From the NCBI GenBank assembly GCA_963971575.1, contig OZ020616.1, positions 640,924 through 704,923 of the forward strand: 64,000 nt of DNA. Reading direction: 5' to 3'. Shown piece by piece: positions 27,401-38,700 of this stretch. The DNA comes from Liopterus haemorrhoidalis. Lineage: Eukaryota; Arthropoda; Insecta; Coleoptera; Dytiscidae. How positions within the stretch are numbered: position 1 is the first letter of the stretch; each line of letters starts with the position of its first letter. The position numbers and the translations under genes were made by a program. Below the pieces are notes generated by a model. The model did not search any database, had not been told where the DNA came from, and worked only from the letters and a program-made list of their open reading frames with translations.

Positions 27401-28803
27401 TTGTAAATATTGTGGAGCTTTCAATCTGTAAAATGCTTCCGTAGCCTGCACGTAAGCTGCTTCAAAATTATCTCTATATATCTGCATTTTATCATCCGTA
27501 TTAGAACATAAATTAACATAGGATTCCCGTACACCGATAACTAACTGCGAATCAAACGCTTCTCCTAATCTCTCAGAGTGAACCAACTTCATAGCAGATT
27601 CTTGAAGCCGATGTTTGATATTCGAGAATATACTCTCATTCCATGAGTCTAACATTAATTTACGAACTATACTTTCTTCCTGCGGTGGTTTTTTACTAGT
27701 ACTTGCTTGGACACTAGCTCCACTACTTGATTTACCCTGAAGAGCTGTTTCTAGCTGTCGAAATGGTGTCGGAAGATAATTACATTGAGTGAAAAATTTA
27801 CGCCATTCGGCAATATATGCTTTTAGAAGTGCTTGTTCTTCACGCTGAGCTAAAACCTAAACAAATTTACATGAAATTAATATGACAGGAATATAGATTT
27901 GACTTCGATTTTTAGGGTTTTGCAGGTATAACCGCCAAAAAACCCTTATAACGTCACTCATGTGTCTGTCTGCCTATTGTAGCCAAACGGCTCAACATAG
28001 AAAGTTAAAAATTGTCATGCTTATACAACTCTTTGACCCACATATAGGAAAAATACTGAGAGTTCAAAAAAACACACCCCAAGATAAATATAAACAAATA
28101 TGTAAGTTTTGAGTGATATATCAAATGAAACCTCTTAATGCGCTGATCAACAAGCATATTTAATTTTTGAAAAATCAATTTTTTATGGGATTTTCGGCAA
28201 AAATATGTCAAAAAACTTTTGTCCCCCACCCTATCTCTAATAGAAAGGTTGATATAATAATCTGAAAAATATTTCCATAATGTAAATTGATGGAAACCGG
28301 AATAGTTCAATAGGAATAAAATAAAAAACAATGTATAGTAATGTGCACCAAAAAACTAGGTAATTGGGTTAAGTTAGGTTAGTGAACTGATAAAATCGAA
28401 AGCCAATACTGTGCACCAAAAAGTGTTAGAACAAAATTTATTATCCATAATATACGAAGTATGGAAAGCTTGGCTAGTTTAAATAAAAATTCTCTTATAA
28501 AAAAATAACTTTTTCTTACCCTAGTCTGGGCGTCTTTAATAAACGCAACTATATCTTCATGTAGAGCATCTCGGATTTTAATTGGTCCTTTTTCATCCCA
28601 AAGACAAACCAAATGTACCGCATAGAACAAATCTTGCCATTCAGCTTGCGATACTGGTTCTTGTTGTAGTAATTTCAAAACAATCGGACGCATAGAGGGC
28701 CATTTGTCCTCAAATAACAATTGACCCTTTTCCTAAACAACAAACAATCAAACTTTAATCCCAAAAAAACTATTACTTACAATTAAATTGTTACCTTTAA
28801 CAT
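18490..28803 (-). CDS. CUL5: Cullin-5, complete (7 exons)
   Basis: Cullin-5 is the scaffold of CRL5 ubiquitin ligases, binding RBX2 at its C-terminus and Elongin BC/SOCS-box receptors at its N-terminus. Exons in transcript order: 28803-28795 (only MLK), 28732-28520, 27856-27401, 24899-24620, 23229-22494, 20670-20334 and 18777-18490. All are in phase, giving 772 aa (human ~780). Signature blocks: FEDKWPSMRPIVLKLL, KLMLDSWNESIFSNIK, DDPRFLTARDKAFKAVVND, NKDVFMRYHKAHLTRRLILD, HHMSNGTITF, and the C-terminal neddylation region QEAIIKILKMRKR with the expected NEDD8 acceptor Lys716. It ends in the conserved INTFIYMA. Exon 4 (24620-24899) is strikingly G+C-rich. Introns are swollen by mobile DNA: MITE C, TATTTCAAATA repeats, a THAP repeat, repeat A and a LINE. 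The start codon faces prefoldin 3 about 540 bp away. Confidence 0.97.
19049..19593. mobile_element. TIR element in CUL5 intron 6
   Basis: AGCCGCATTCAGACCTCT at 19049 is mirrored at 19576-19593 by AGAGCTCTGAATGCGGCT. The element is about 545 bp and noncoding. The right part has a short direct repeat GTCCATAAG(C/A)GTCCATAAGAGTCC. A target duplication is not obvious. Confidence 0.65.
19615..19865 (+). pseudogene. Mariner transposase C-terminal fragment
   Basis: The frame reads LNWEIISHPPYSSDLAPSDFHLF, which contains the third catalytic Asp of the DD34D triad (LAPSD motif). After one in-frame stop it continues to LLQRWEAVINNYGNYI, the usual mariner C-terminus. Only about 80 codons remain. It is from a different mariner than the one at 43.1-44.4 kb. 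Confidence 0.8.
19848..20098. repeat. Inverted-repeat element ending TATGCTGTTCACTTTTGTAA
   Basis: TATATGCTGTTCACTTTTGT at 19848 is matched in reverse by ACAAAAGTGAACAGCATATA ending at 20098. The left ~135 bp recurs at 41750-41885. It begins exactly where the mariner reading frame ends, so it may be the 3' part of that mariner (with its ITR) or an independent MITE. Confidence 0.55.
21140..22095. repeat. TATTTCAAATACTTCC satellite-like array, split by a MITE
   Basis: A long run of degenerate TATTTCAAATA words separated by CTTCCTAG-type spacers. It is interrupted by MITE C copy 2 at 21485-21891 and resumes afterwards. It ends with TTTACAAAGCATTTGGCACA, matching the end of the fragment in the PLRG1 intron. 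Confidence 0.7.
21485..21891. mobile_element. MITE family C, copy 2
   Basis: Ends TAGTCTATTCCACACGATTA and CGTTTGGAATAGCCTG, flanked by TA (21483-21484 and 21892-21893). The interior matches copy 1 in reverse orientation, including a segment with ATGTCATTTTCTTTACATTT. It is inserted inside the TATTTCAAATA array. Confidence 0.8.
23931..24449 (-). mobile_element. THAP-finger repeat, copy 1 (minus)
   Basis: About 520 bp matching, in reverse orientation, the repeat at 41894-42658. On the minus strand the broken frames contain THAP zinc-finger signatures: a CCVPxCKS-like start, [10 protein letters not shown], then FYGPKN/LKMGKI and a C-x-x-H-F block. Stops and frameshifts interrupt it. It lies in CUL5 intron 4. 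The THAP origin suggests a P-element-like or other THAP transposase ancestor. Confidence 0.65.
24620..24899 (-). other. CUL5: CUL5 exon 4, strongly G+C-rich
   Basis: Coding for ANGVQAYMKYADNKLREEEG through HIVSAG. Third codon positions are overwhelmingly G or C, unlike the other CUL5 exons and the A+T-rich introns on both sides. The protein is conserved, so this is a base-composition oddity, not contamination. Confidence 0.9.
25066..26100 (+). repeat. Repeat family A, copy 2 (CUL5 intron 3)
   Basis: Full-length copy, starting TTAGGGTTTTGTAGGTATGA and ending ATACCTGCAAAACCCTGAAA. Its central module (about 25598-25682) reads TGGTCTAGTGGTA as an A box, a TTTTCACCC anticodon-arm-like segment and GGGATCGAACCC as a B-box-like arm. 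This resembles a tRNA-Glu-type module. Confidence 0.88.
26370..27391 (+). mobile_element. 5'-truncated non-LTR retrotransposon (LINE), frameshifted
   Basis: 3' part of a LINE. It holds the catalytic FADD box (MFADDTLIYVEG, 26427 on), LDKCKYMILCK, KYLGVVLDRKLKF, and after a frameshift near 26750 the block YTRLLIYNTIILPHFTYCATV, followed by NKALRVIL and YNTRNK, ending at a stop at 27282. The 3' end carries a (TAT/ATT)n tail. Upstream of the FADD box about 20 further codons are open, and then homology stops, so it is 5'-truncated. The structure resembles CR1/Jockey-clade elements. The tail abuts the CUL5 exon 3 donor. Confidence 0.85.
27913..28345 (+). repeat. Repeat family A, 5' half, divergent copy
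   Basis: Starts TTTTAGGGTTTTGCAGGTAT and carries TGCTTATACAACTCTTTGAC and GGTTGATATAATAATCTGAAA-type text of the family's left half. The right half and tRNA-like module are absent. It lies in CUL5 intron 2. Confidence 0.75.
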
Positions 28804-29341
28804 AGCTGCCAGGATGTTAAATCAGGTTAAAAATTTTAAATCTTTCTGAAACTTCTATAGACATGTATTTTCACTTTATTCATTGTTGCATTCTTAATTA
28901 ACTAAAACATAAATTCGTACTTAACTTATTAATTTGAGATTAAACTTATAGGAGGTTGACACAGGTAGAAAAATGACAACAAGCACAAATCACAACCACG
29001 CGAATAACCCCCAAGTGTCAACGAATTTTATTTTCCCTATGTAAATTATTCTCAGTTTGTTCGATAAATTTGACCTAATTCATGCTCTGGATAAAGTACA
29101 CAATAAATCAACAATAAAAAATTAGATATAATTATAATAGTGAAACTAATATTGTAAAAAAATATATTGTAGTTAATAATACAGATTTAAACCCCATTTA
29201 TTTATTTAATAGATTTTATTTGATTTTGTTGGAGGGTTAACGAACAAAACCAACGCCTGCGCTTTAATTAATTTATATTGTTGCCTTATATGACAGGTTT
29301 GAGGTTGTAAAATATATCAATTTTATTTAATTAATAAAAGA
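28804..29341. promoter_or_regulatory. Divergent region, cullin-5 / prefoldin 3
   Basis: 538 bp between two opposing starts. It is A+T-rich with no repeats recognised. It holds both 5' UTRs by position. Confidence 0.45.
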
Positions 29342-30974
29342 ATGGAAGGTGATAAAACCGTGAAAACTCTAGATGAGAATAAAAAATCGTACGCCGGAAT
29401 ACCTGAATCTGTATTCGTGGTAAGTAAACACTATCTAATAGAAACTATTTCCAACTTTTAATATCCATGTGTTCTTAATTTTATAGGATGATGTTGACGC
29501 CTTTATGGCTTTAACAGAAAATGCAGGAAATGTTGACAAAGTATTACGACGATTTGATGAACAACATTCAAAATACAAATTTATGGAATATAATTTAATA
29601 TCTAAAAGAAGACGGTTACGTGCACAAATACCTGATTTGTCTAGATCGTTGGATATGATACATAAATTGAAATCGCAGAAGGAAGAAATGGAAACTGAAT
29701 TTGTACTTAGCGAACAGGTTTATATGAAAGCTACTATTCCTCCTACCGATACTGTTGGATTATGGTTAGGAGCTAACGTTATGCTTGAATATAGTTTAGC
29801 AGATGCTGAAGATTTATTGACTAATAATATTGCTGCGGCTACAAGAAATTTGGGATATGTTGAACATGATCTTGATTTTCTTAGGTAAAAAATGTGCTTA
29901 TTTTTGTATGTATTTTTCCTTAATCATATTTCTCAGTACACTTTCAAACTTCTGACATCATTCAAAGTTTAATAAATTTCCTTCTGAAGTAATAAACGAC
30001 AGAAATAGGCATTCAACACCCTCTGTCTTTTGGTACTTCTTACTGCCAACTTAAAAATTTGAAGTGACAGATAAGTTTGATTTGGCGATCACGAGAAGTG
30101 ATCGCTGAAGACGGAAACAGATTGATGAGCAGTTTCCGAAACGTCCGAATATATTTTATATACTCATGAAGTATTATATCTTTTTGATACTAATACTCCT
30201 TATTTTGTACTATTCTAGCTTAGTATTATCAGCAATGGCAAACGTCCAAAATAACGGTGTCCGCATTAAGAATGTAGCTGTAATGGTTACAATTTAGAGC
30301 AAACCAATAAACCAACAATTTATGCATTCTAAAACAAAATATTAATGATTACTTAGTGTTAATTATATAAATACTAAAGATATTTCGATTTTCATATTAT
30401 TTAAAAACGTAACCTATAAATATATCTTCGAATCTTTATTTATAAAATCATTATTCTATAATATAAAGTATCTGGACTGTATATATTAGTATATATTTAT
30501 CAAAAAAAACATATTTGTTTGCTCCAATATTGAAGATATTCATAAAATTAAGGTAACAAGTAATGTCACATGTATTTTAAACCAGTCAAAAACTTCCAAA
30601 GGACTCAGCTCTCAGATGGCAGCACATATATGTGACGACACACTAATATGATCTATTCTCAGAAACTGCACATGCGCATTTCTGCGAATTTAGTCTTTCC
30701 CGCACTACGCACATGCGCATTGGGGCGCATGAGGATGACATGAGAAATTAAGCTGATTTCCTGTCAACTAACAGTATCGAAATGATACAGTTCCATAATA
30801 GTCATAGGAAAAATATTTTGTCACGCAACATTTGTCGTTCAATATAAATATTTTGTCGTGTCATTATATTTTTCTTTTATTTTCAGGGATCAATTCACAA
30901 CAACAGAGGTGAATATGGCGCGTGTGTTCAACTGGGATGTGAAGAGACGCAAAGCAGCAAAAACCAGCCAGTAA
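29342..30974 (+). CDS. VBP1: Prefoldin subunit 3 (VBP1-like) (3 exons)
   Basis: An alpha-class prefoldin subunit of the hexameric co-chaperone that delivers actin and tubulin to CCT in the cytosol. Exons: 29342-29419, 29487-29884 and 30887-30974, in phase, 187 aa (human 197). Conserved blocks are YAGIPESVFVDDVDAFM, a first coiled coil (~45-95), the hairpin with VYMKATIPPTDTVGLWLGANVMLEY, then LLTNNIAAATRNL and a second coiled coil ending DQFTTTEVNMARVFNWDVKRR. It is basic at the extreme C-terminus. Intron 2 (29885-30886) contains a repeat whose inverted copy is at 62.3 kb. Two overlapping AATAAA signals lie at 31021-31033. Confidence 0.97.
30080..30290 (+). repeat. Repeat B, copy 1 (VBP1 intron 2)
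   Basis: About 200 bp including GATCGCTGAAGACGGAAACA, CAGTTTCCGAAACGTCCGAA, and TCAGCAATGGCAAACGTCCA. The same sequence occurs on the opposite strand at 62265-62460. Function and family are unknown. Confidence 0.75.
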
Positions 30975-31034
30975 ACATGGAGCATGGTCCGTCTGTTACT
31001 CCTCCTTCTCACTGCAATTCAATAAAGAATAAAG

Positions 31035-34000
31035 AATGTACATTTTTTGTTTATTTAATTGAGATCATGATACACAACCAGCAAGGCACAAGAACAATCT
31101 TAATAAACTTTCATTCATCCGTCAAATGAAACATTTAATTTTATTAACTACCTTACAAAAAGCGAAAACAATTATCTAACATCAAAACAATTGTATTGTT
31201 TATTATTTCTGATAATAAATTTATTATAGAGTGTCTATTTTTTTTAAGTTTCATCATTAGGATCTCATAAACTTTAAGAAATAAAAGGCCGGTTAAGTTA
31301 ACTAGTAGTTTTTAACTGCTGAACCGTTGGAACACTGGTGATTTGTTCACTTTGTCCGTAAAATAATGGTTTGTATACAGGATGTTTTTTGAAACTGTTT
31401 AATCATTGCTTATTTATTTTAAAAGATACGAAAAAGGTTAAATTAGAAAAGGTGAATTATTTTGCAACAATTAAATCAAATCTCAAAAAAATACTCTTTT
31501 TGGAACCCTCTATAAAAAAGGAATTTTTTAAAAAGAATCGTTATTTAATTACTTAATGGCAGGAATATTTAACCTGTGTTCTACGGAACCCCAGGGTTTC
31601 GCAATTTAAATGGTTTTATTCTGTTTTTTAAAGACTTTGCTTGGATACAATGATTTTATAGACCGGGAGCTCATGACAGTTTTTGGTCTCCGATTTCATA
31701 CAGCATGCCTTTTGGAGGAGAGAATATTTACCCTGTGACAACAAAAAAGGGATGGTACTAAACCCCTGCACGCTTTCCGGTCATAGGGAAAATTGCATTT
31801 CCACTTAAACACAAAATTTTTGTGCTTTTCTCTGATTTAATTTTGCTTGCCCTTTTGTCAAAAGAAAGTTATAACAAATTTAAAGTCTTTTAAATATATG
31901 CATTCGATTCGGAGGGTCCCAAAGGGCTCAAACGGTCATGTGATCTTGTAATAAAAAAATATAATTTTCCGCGTTTTCATACAGCATGCCTATAATTAAA
32001 AGACTTTAAATTTGTTATAACTTTCTTTTGACAAAAGGGCAAGCCATATTAAATCAGAGAAAAACACAAAAATTTTGTGCAAGTGGAAATGCAATTTTCC
32101 CTATGATCGGAAAGCGTGCAGGGGTTTAGTACCATCCCTTTTTTGTTGTCACAGGGTAAATATTCTCTCCTCCAAAAGGCATGCTGTATGAAATCGGAGA
32201 CCAAAAACTGTCATGAGCTCCCGGTCTAAATAGTTTTTATCCACGACTGTACTTGTCTTAGCAAGGGAAAGGGGGGAGGAAAAAACTTAGTTTATCTTAG
32301 CCAGTGTCTTATAAATGGAACGCTCTTACAACTTAGATTAACTTAGCTTAGCTTAGATTTCTTAAGTAAAGTGGTAAAAGGAAAGCGCCTATTAATTTGC
32401 ATTTAAAATTATATTACGTAGGTATTGCGTTATTTATAAAGTAAAATAGTATACCTACATTCAAAAAATATAGAAATATAGTCAGCTAGAAAATATCAAT
32501 TTTGATCAAGACTAAATTCAATAATAAACTAAATTTTAATCTATAAAAACTAAATTATTCTTTTAAAATGACTTTGACCTTAAAATTAAGAAAAGACAGC
32601 CCATTATGGCTTTTTGCTTTGTGGTTCCAAAGAAATAGCATTAACACTGTGGGGCTCCACAGATGAAAAAAGGTTGAAAACCACTGCTCTATGTCATAGA
32701 AAAGGTATTTTGCTTTGATAAATCGCTAGATCATTATGGGTCAAAAATCTAAAATTTTTCATCGACTTTTTATTTGGATATTTTTAACTATAGAAAAATT
32801 TGTTGTAAAAATTTTATTGCTCAATAATTTAATAATAAGTATCATAAAACAATGTTCTGCAATTTTTTAAATATATTTGTGGGTTTCAAATAACTTTTAT
32901 ATTTACATATAATTGTGTAGAAATGTGCAAATAACACGCCCATTTTTCCATGATAGTTTAATATCTCCGTTGAAAAATATCATACATCATGATAATGGAA
33001 TGCTACTTGGTACACGTATTTTTTACAAATATCAAATCATTTTTACCCGCAGCACCTATATTTAGAACCGCGTCAGATTCAAGATGGTTGCAAAAATAGA
33101 CTACCAAGTAGAATAATTGTAACCAGTTTTCACTCAGATGATTACAACCCCCAATCACTAAAAATTTCAAATATTTGAATTACTTTCTTTATGTTATAGG
33201 TATTGTCAAAATTATTTGCGAATAAAGTTCAAAATTGTTTTGAAACAGATTTTAAAATAGTGCCTAATGATATTATGTGTTCTGTGTATAAATAAATTAT
33301 TATTACGTATCAGACAAACGATTTTTTCATCCGTTACAATTTGTTACGGAAACCAATACAAATTTCTTCCAAACGGTTCGAGTGTACAACACGTGTAGTT
33401 TAATCTGAGCCAAGCTTGCGCAAGTGGAAGAAATTTCCTATAATCTCGCATATCACTCCGGTCAAGTACGTAGCAAGACAAACACTAACTATACGTGACG
33501 ACGTAAAAAAATATTTGTTATTTATTTCTCAATATCATTTAAATTAAGTAAAACAATACAAAATACACTGCCTATGCATAACTTGGTTTTTCACTCCACT
33601 TTTGTCACTGCGATTTCTGACAAAACTCAAGTAACAAACACCAACCTGAACATTCGTGCAGACAAAAATTATGTATCACCGAAAGTATGTTATACGAGTG
33701 TTTCTTGCATTTTGATGACCAATATACTATTCATTTTTACACTAGTGCGGAAATAAACTCCATTTTCGCACTAGTGTAGTAATGAACTTCATTACCTAAC
33801 TAAAATGAGTTAGATATATAGACCTGTTTCTTACCGGTCGTGGAAAAAGATATGCATCAACAAATTGCCCCTTAAAGAAATTTGTCTAACCTAACCGACC
33901 TTGTATCTCTTATAGTTGAGATCCCATTGGTGAAACTCAAAAAATAGACAGTATATAATACAGCCCTGGATGTTTACGTAGACGAGAGCAGAATTTATTT

Positions 34001-34254
34001 GTTTCAATTGTAACGTGTTTATTACAGTATATAAAGATATTGTTCTTTCGAAATACTGCTAATATTTAATTTTAATTAATTACAAGTCAACATCTAAATT
34101 TTTATTTATCTTATTTATATCCTAGATACGGCTTCAGCGCACTTATTTATATTGCATTGTGCGTAAAAAAATCATCGTCATATTTATATGAAAATAAAAT
34201 AACCAAAATCACAAAACTACATAACAAAATAATAAATTAAGAGGGGGGGGGGGC
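31035..34254. other. Intergenic between VBP1 and MYCBP
   Basis: 3.2 kb with no supported gene. It contains the foldback element at 31661-32226 and a hAT-like end (GTTGAAAACCACTGCTCTA) near 32680. At 33739-33777 ACACTAGTGCGGAAAT pairs with ATTTTCGCACTAGTGT. The rest is A+T-rich. Confidence 0.6.
31661..32226. mobile_element. Foldback element with ~230-bp arms and TA flanks
   Basis: 566 bp. It begins GACCGGGAGCTCATGACAGT and ends with the reverse complement; each arm runs about 230 bp (to ~31892 and from ~31996). The central ~100-bp loop has its own CATACAGCATGCC copy. It is flanked by TA at 31659-31660 and 32227-32228. There is no ORF. TA duplication suggests Tc1/mariner-type mobilisation (inference). 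Confidence 0.85.
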
Positions 34255-35185
34255 TTATTGTTCGGGGGCCGCCGCATCTTCGCCTCGTAGTTCTGCATTT
34301 TCTTTTTCCAATGTCGCAATTCTTTCGTTAGCTGCTTCAAGTTTTGTTTTTAAAGTATCGAGGCTATCACCATCTGGATCGCTAGATAATTTCTCCCTAA
34401 TATAACTGTACAACTGTTAAGAAAAATAAAATTGATTTGCAATGTGAATTTACAAACATTTCAGGGTTTAAATTTTTTTTTTTCATAATATAAATGTTCG
34501 TTAGTCTAAATATTAATTTTTTTCTTTTTTGAAAAATATTTTTTTCTTTCAGGCGATGTCCATTTATTCAAAGTCAAGTATTTTTTCTATATATGGACCA
34601 AAGACCTGCAGATGCATGCCAAATTTCAAATGTCCAACAAAACTTTCTGGAAATATTTTTGACAGACTGTGTCAAAATCATTACTTAAAATTACTTTCAC
34701 TCCTTAAAACACACTAAAAAAAAAATACTTTTGGTAAATATATTTTAAAATGAAATGTTTAAGTCTCCTTATTTTACCTAAACACGAATCAAAGACATGC
34801 ATGCCAAATTTGAACACTTTAGGTTCAACCACTTGGCTATAATTTCTACCGTTCAGACACATGAATAACGATACAAAGGATTCTTGACCACACCAACAAA
34901 ACCCTAAAAAATTCGTTCAAATTTCTTGAGGGTTATATTGACCGCAATATATTTTTTTTTATTGTTTTAACACTAAATTAAGTATAAGGATACTCAAGAG
35001 CATTTTCTGGTTTATCTGCTTCTTCATAGAGAGACACTAGTACTTTAGTTAGGGCATCCATGACCCCAGTACGTTCTAAATACTTTCGAAATTCTTCCCT
35101 CTTATTATCGGACGGCTGAAAACTTCAAAATTAACATATTTTCATTCAGTTTATGTCAATTACTTACCACCTTTACACTTGACAT
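34255..35185 (-). CDS. MYCBP: c-Myc-binding protein (MYCBP/AMY-1) (3 exons)
   Basis: A small conserved coiled-coil protein that binds Myc in vertebrates and occurs in ciliary/AKAP complexes. Exons in transcript order: 35185-35168 (MSSVKV), 35115-34994 and 34405-34255, giving 96 aa (human 103). Diagnostic text is KREEFRKYLERTGVMDALTK, then VLVSLYEEADKPENALDYIR and a C-terminal coiled coil LKTKLEAANERIATLEKENAEL. The exon 3 acceptor must be the inner TACAG at 34406-34410, not the CAG 13 bp further upstream; only this keeps frame and restores NALDYIRE. The exons are too short to stand out as open frames. The start faces eIF2-gamma 600 bp away. A run of ten or more G residues lies directly beyond the stop. 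Confidence 0.93.
34440..34915 (-). repeat. Repeat family A, reversed divergent fragment
   Basis: Contains reversed 5'-half words of the family: CATGCATGCCAAATTTGAAC, CACTTGGCTATAATTTCTAC and the terminal CAACAAAACCCTAAAAAAT. It lies in MYCBP intron 2. The copy is degraded, with two partly duplicated segments. Confidence 0.6.
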
Positions 35186-35785
35186 GTTTAATAATTCAAT
35201 TCACCGGTAAAAATGTCAAATTTTTCTATAAGATAAGCACAAAATTACAACAGGAATGTCATGTATTTTGTTGTCAAAATAATGTCGCTAGGATTTACAA
35301 AAAAACATACGATTCGGTTTTGGAATGTTCTGATATTTCACATGTTTCGAACCAGATATTTTTCGAGAACCGAAATGATGAAACTTTACAAAATATCTAA
35401 CGCGTTATGATCTAAAATGCGCATGCCAACTCCACCAGTCGATAACCAAAGTTCAATATTTCAAACTTTATTTTTAACACTATTAATTAATCTTTCCAAT
35501 TGTCATAAGAAGCACATTACTACAACAAAAACATCTGTAATTCAATTATTTATGCTGAATATTTTTTTTAAAATACAATTTATATTATATTAATTGTGTC
35601 TTGAGAATTATATATTCCCCAAACTTAAATAATTAATAAAGTAAATTCAATTATATGGCATTTATATTTTATAAGTCCTTATTTTTTGAGTTCTTTTTTA
35701 GATATTTTTGACGCGTGTAGGTGTGGCATTTCCAAAATAATTAGAACTCGAAGAGTAGAAAGTTGGCGGTAGTTCTTAAGGCAAA
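35186..35785. promoter_or_regulatory. Divergent region, MYCBP / eIF2-gamma
   Basis: 600 bp between opposing starts. No gene or known repeat is recognised. It serves as the promoter region for both by position. Confidence 0.4.
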
Positions 35786-38700
35786 ATGGCGTCTACAGAA
35801 TATAGTGGTGTTACTACCGGACAACCAAATTTACATACACAGGATTTATCTAAACTAGTAAGATATTATTCTCAATTATATGTGTCAAAAAATATTTCAG
35901 CAGTGATTTTATATAGCATTTCATACTAAATTAGTGTATTTTTAAGTTTATATTTTTGTAACCAAACTGTCGGCGACATGTGGCTGATGCAACAGTAAAA
36001 TTTAAGTTTAATGTATTTTTTAGGATGTCAATACACTGACACCACTATCCCCTGAAGTTATATCACGTCAGGCAACTATAAATATAGGAACAATTGGACA
36101 TGTAGCTCACGGAAAGAGTACCGTAGTGAAAGCAATATCTGGTGTACAGACTGTACGATTCAAGAATGAATTAGAAAGGAATATTACCATTAAATTGGGT
36201 AAGTCTGTTTATATAATAGTATTAAAGTTGTATTTGAATCAAAAGTGACAGTAAACGTTACCATACGTTTATAAATTTAGCTTCTTAGATGTTATTGTAA
36301 GAACAACGGATTGAGTTATATTTTGTGTACATTGTTACGTTAATATATGAGATTTTATCAAAAAATTCTCAGATTAGTGTCAAATTTTATTAATAAGAAA
36401 GTATTTTTATTTGAATAACACATTGGCAAAAACAGCTGTATTTAAAAAATATCTCGTGAAACAGTTTTGGGTCCGGTGTCATATATATATACACATGAAT
36501 TTTCAAATTTTTCAAAAGGGTTCATTGAGACAGTATTTTCCAGAAAAAAAAAAATTGCGGATTATCGGGATTTTCTTGAGTTTCAAAGGTAAAAGTTTCA
36601 TATAATGCCTTGTTGCTATTACATTATTTGTCAATATATAGTAGCATACTTTGTATACAGTTCCGTAGAGTGTTTTTGTCATTAAACTAGAAAACAGGTA
36701 ACTCGCTCCGCTCAGTTTCTTCTAACCAAGCTATTACTAACCAAACCTAAGATAGTGTTGGTCATTAAACTAAAAGGTAGGTAGCTCACTTTGATCTGCT
36801 CGCATTCTATAACTTAGCTGAACCTAGCGCTGCGATAGACGTCAAATTTACGTTGATATATGGGGAAATCTAACCTAAAATTGCAAGTTAAAAAGTGAAA
36901 AATAATGAAAACTGTGTATAAAACTAACAATTTCCGTACCTAATATAATTTATTATCTAGGAAAGATTTCCCTACAAAAAATTCATGAAAATAATTTAAA
37001 TTGAGTGTATATATCAATAACTCCGAAGCCGAGTGTTCTTTATGGTACGCAGGACAGCACTATAATAGCCTGTGACAGATACAGAACAGTCCACGAAACA
37101 AGTATCAATTCACATTCTAACACTAGTACATTGTAGATTTTGGTTAGGTCTACATACTTAAAAACCACCCGTTGGGCATGAAAACTATAGAAACACAGCT
37201 GTGTGATTTATGTGAGTAATGCACGTGATGATCATTTTGTCTACTTGTTCATTGACCAGAGATCCCGCGACATTTAATTTTTTTCCAAACTCATGCTATT
37301 TCAACAAGATCGAACAATAACTAATATAAAAAAAAGGCCCGGTATAAAAAAAAAGTAAAAGTTTTAACATAAAAGAGGTATTAATTTTTATAGGGAAGCG
37401 ATAAAATAATGTTAGAAAAACTTGTAACCTGCGAACTAACAAATTTAATTTATTTTTTAATTATTTATTTTGTTTGCAAAATAATTTGCTAGAACTTTTA
37501 GAAGATATTCCATTAAATGTACGTCAAGAAATGTGATTTCTCCAAGACGCTGCACCCGCGGAAATAAAAGTAATAAAAACTAATTAATTAAAATCTTATA
37601 TCTCTTTTATTATAAAATTTATACTAAGGTTTTTCTCCTTCTCTTGACCTGTAGTATCACCCATTAAAAAATTGATGTAAAGTGTGAATTTTCATACATT
37701 TCAGGGTATCGCAGTTATTTAGTAAGTGAATGATGTTTATTTGGGATGTCAAAACAAATTTTACGTTATTTTTTTATTCATTATTTATTTATTTTTTTTG
37801 TTAATTTTAATTCGTATGCCTAATACTATTATTTAGGTTTCTAAATATGTGCAGTATTTTTTTTTTTTTTTTGTTTTTTATATATAGCAAGAGTCATTAA
37901 GATTTGAAAATTGCGCATATGGCTTCCTTTTGTTGTTTCAAGTCATACCCCGTCCCTCTGATTTCGTGTATTCAATTTCAACAATTTCCACTGGTTATTA
38001 AATTTACGCTTTTAAAAATTAAATGCAACATTTGCCCAAATATATCTAGAATTTTGAAAAAATAATTTAAACAAAATAAAAATGCAAAAAAAAACAGGAA
38101 AAATAAAATTGCCTTGAGAGCGGAGAGAACCTTAGTTTGCAAATTCGAACGCGAGCATGCTAGCCATTACACTATCAAAGCATGTTGGTTCGCTGTAATC
38201 TGATCAAAAATTCCTGTTAAAGAAAATAAAAATGAAAAATAAAACAATAAAATTGTTTCTTCCACCCGGGAGCGAACCCTAGATTTTTGGGTAGCTAGCG
38301 AGCATGCTAGCTATTAGACCATGATACGTCTTTTAGTCTTAGTGTGTTACATAACTATAACTTTTGTAAATCGTCAACAAAAAAAAACACTAAAAATGCG
38401 TTATTTTCCGAAAACATAATCTGATCAAAAATTTCTGTTGTACTATTCCGGTTCACACAAATGTACATTACTTAGAATTTTTTCAGATTTTTAGTTTAAA
38501 CCATCTGGGCTACAATGGGACAAAAAAAAATTTGCACAATTTTAACAAAAATGTTGTCTAAATAATTTATTTTGCAAAAATAAAATTTTGATCGTTAATC
38601 CACGTACTAAGGGCTTTCATTTGATACCCTACTCAGAATTTAAAAAAAATATTTTTTTGATGAGCACATATTTGTTTATATTTTTAGGGGGATATGTTTT

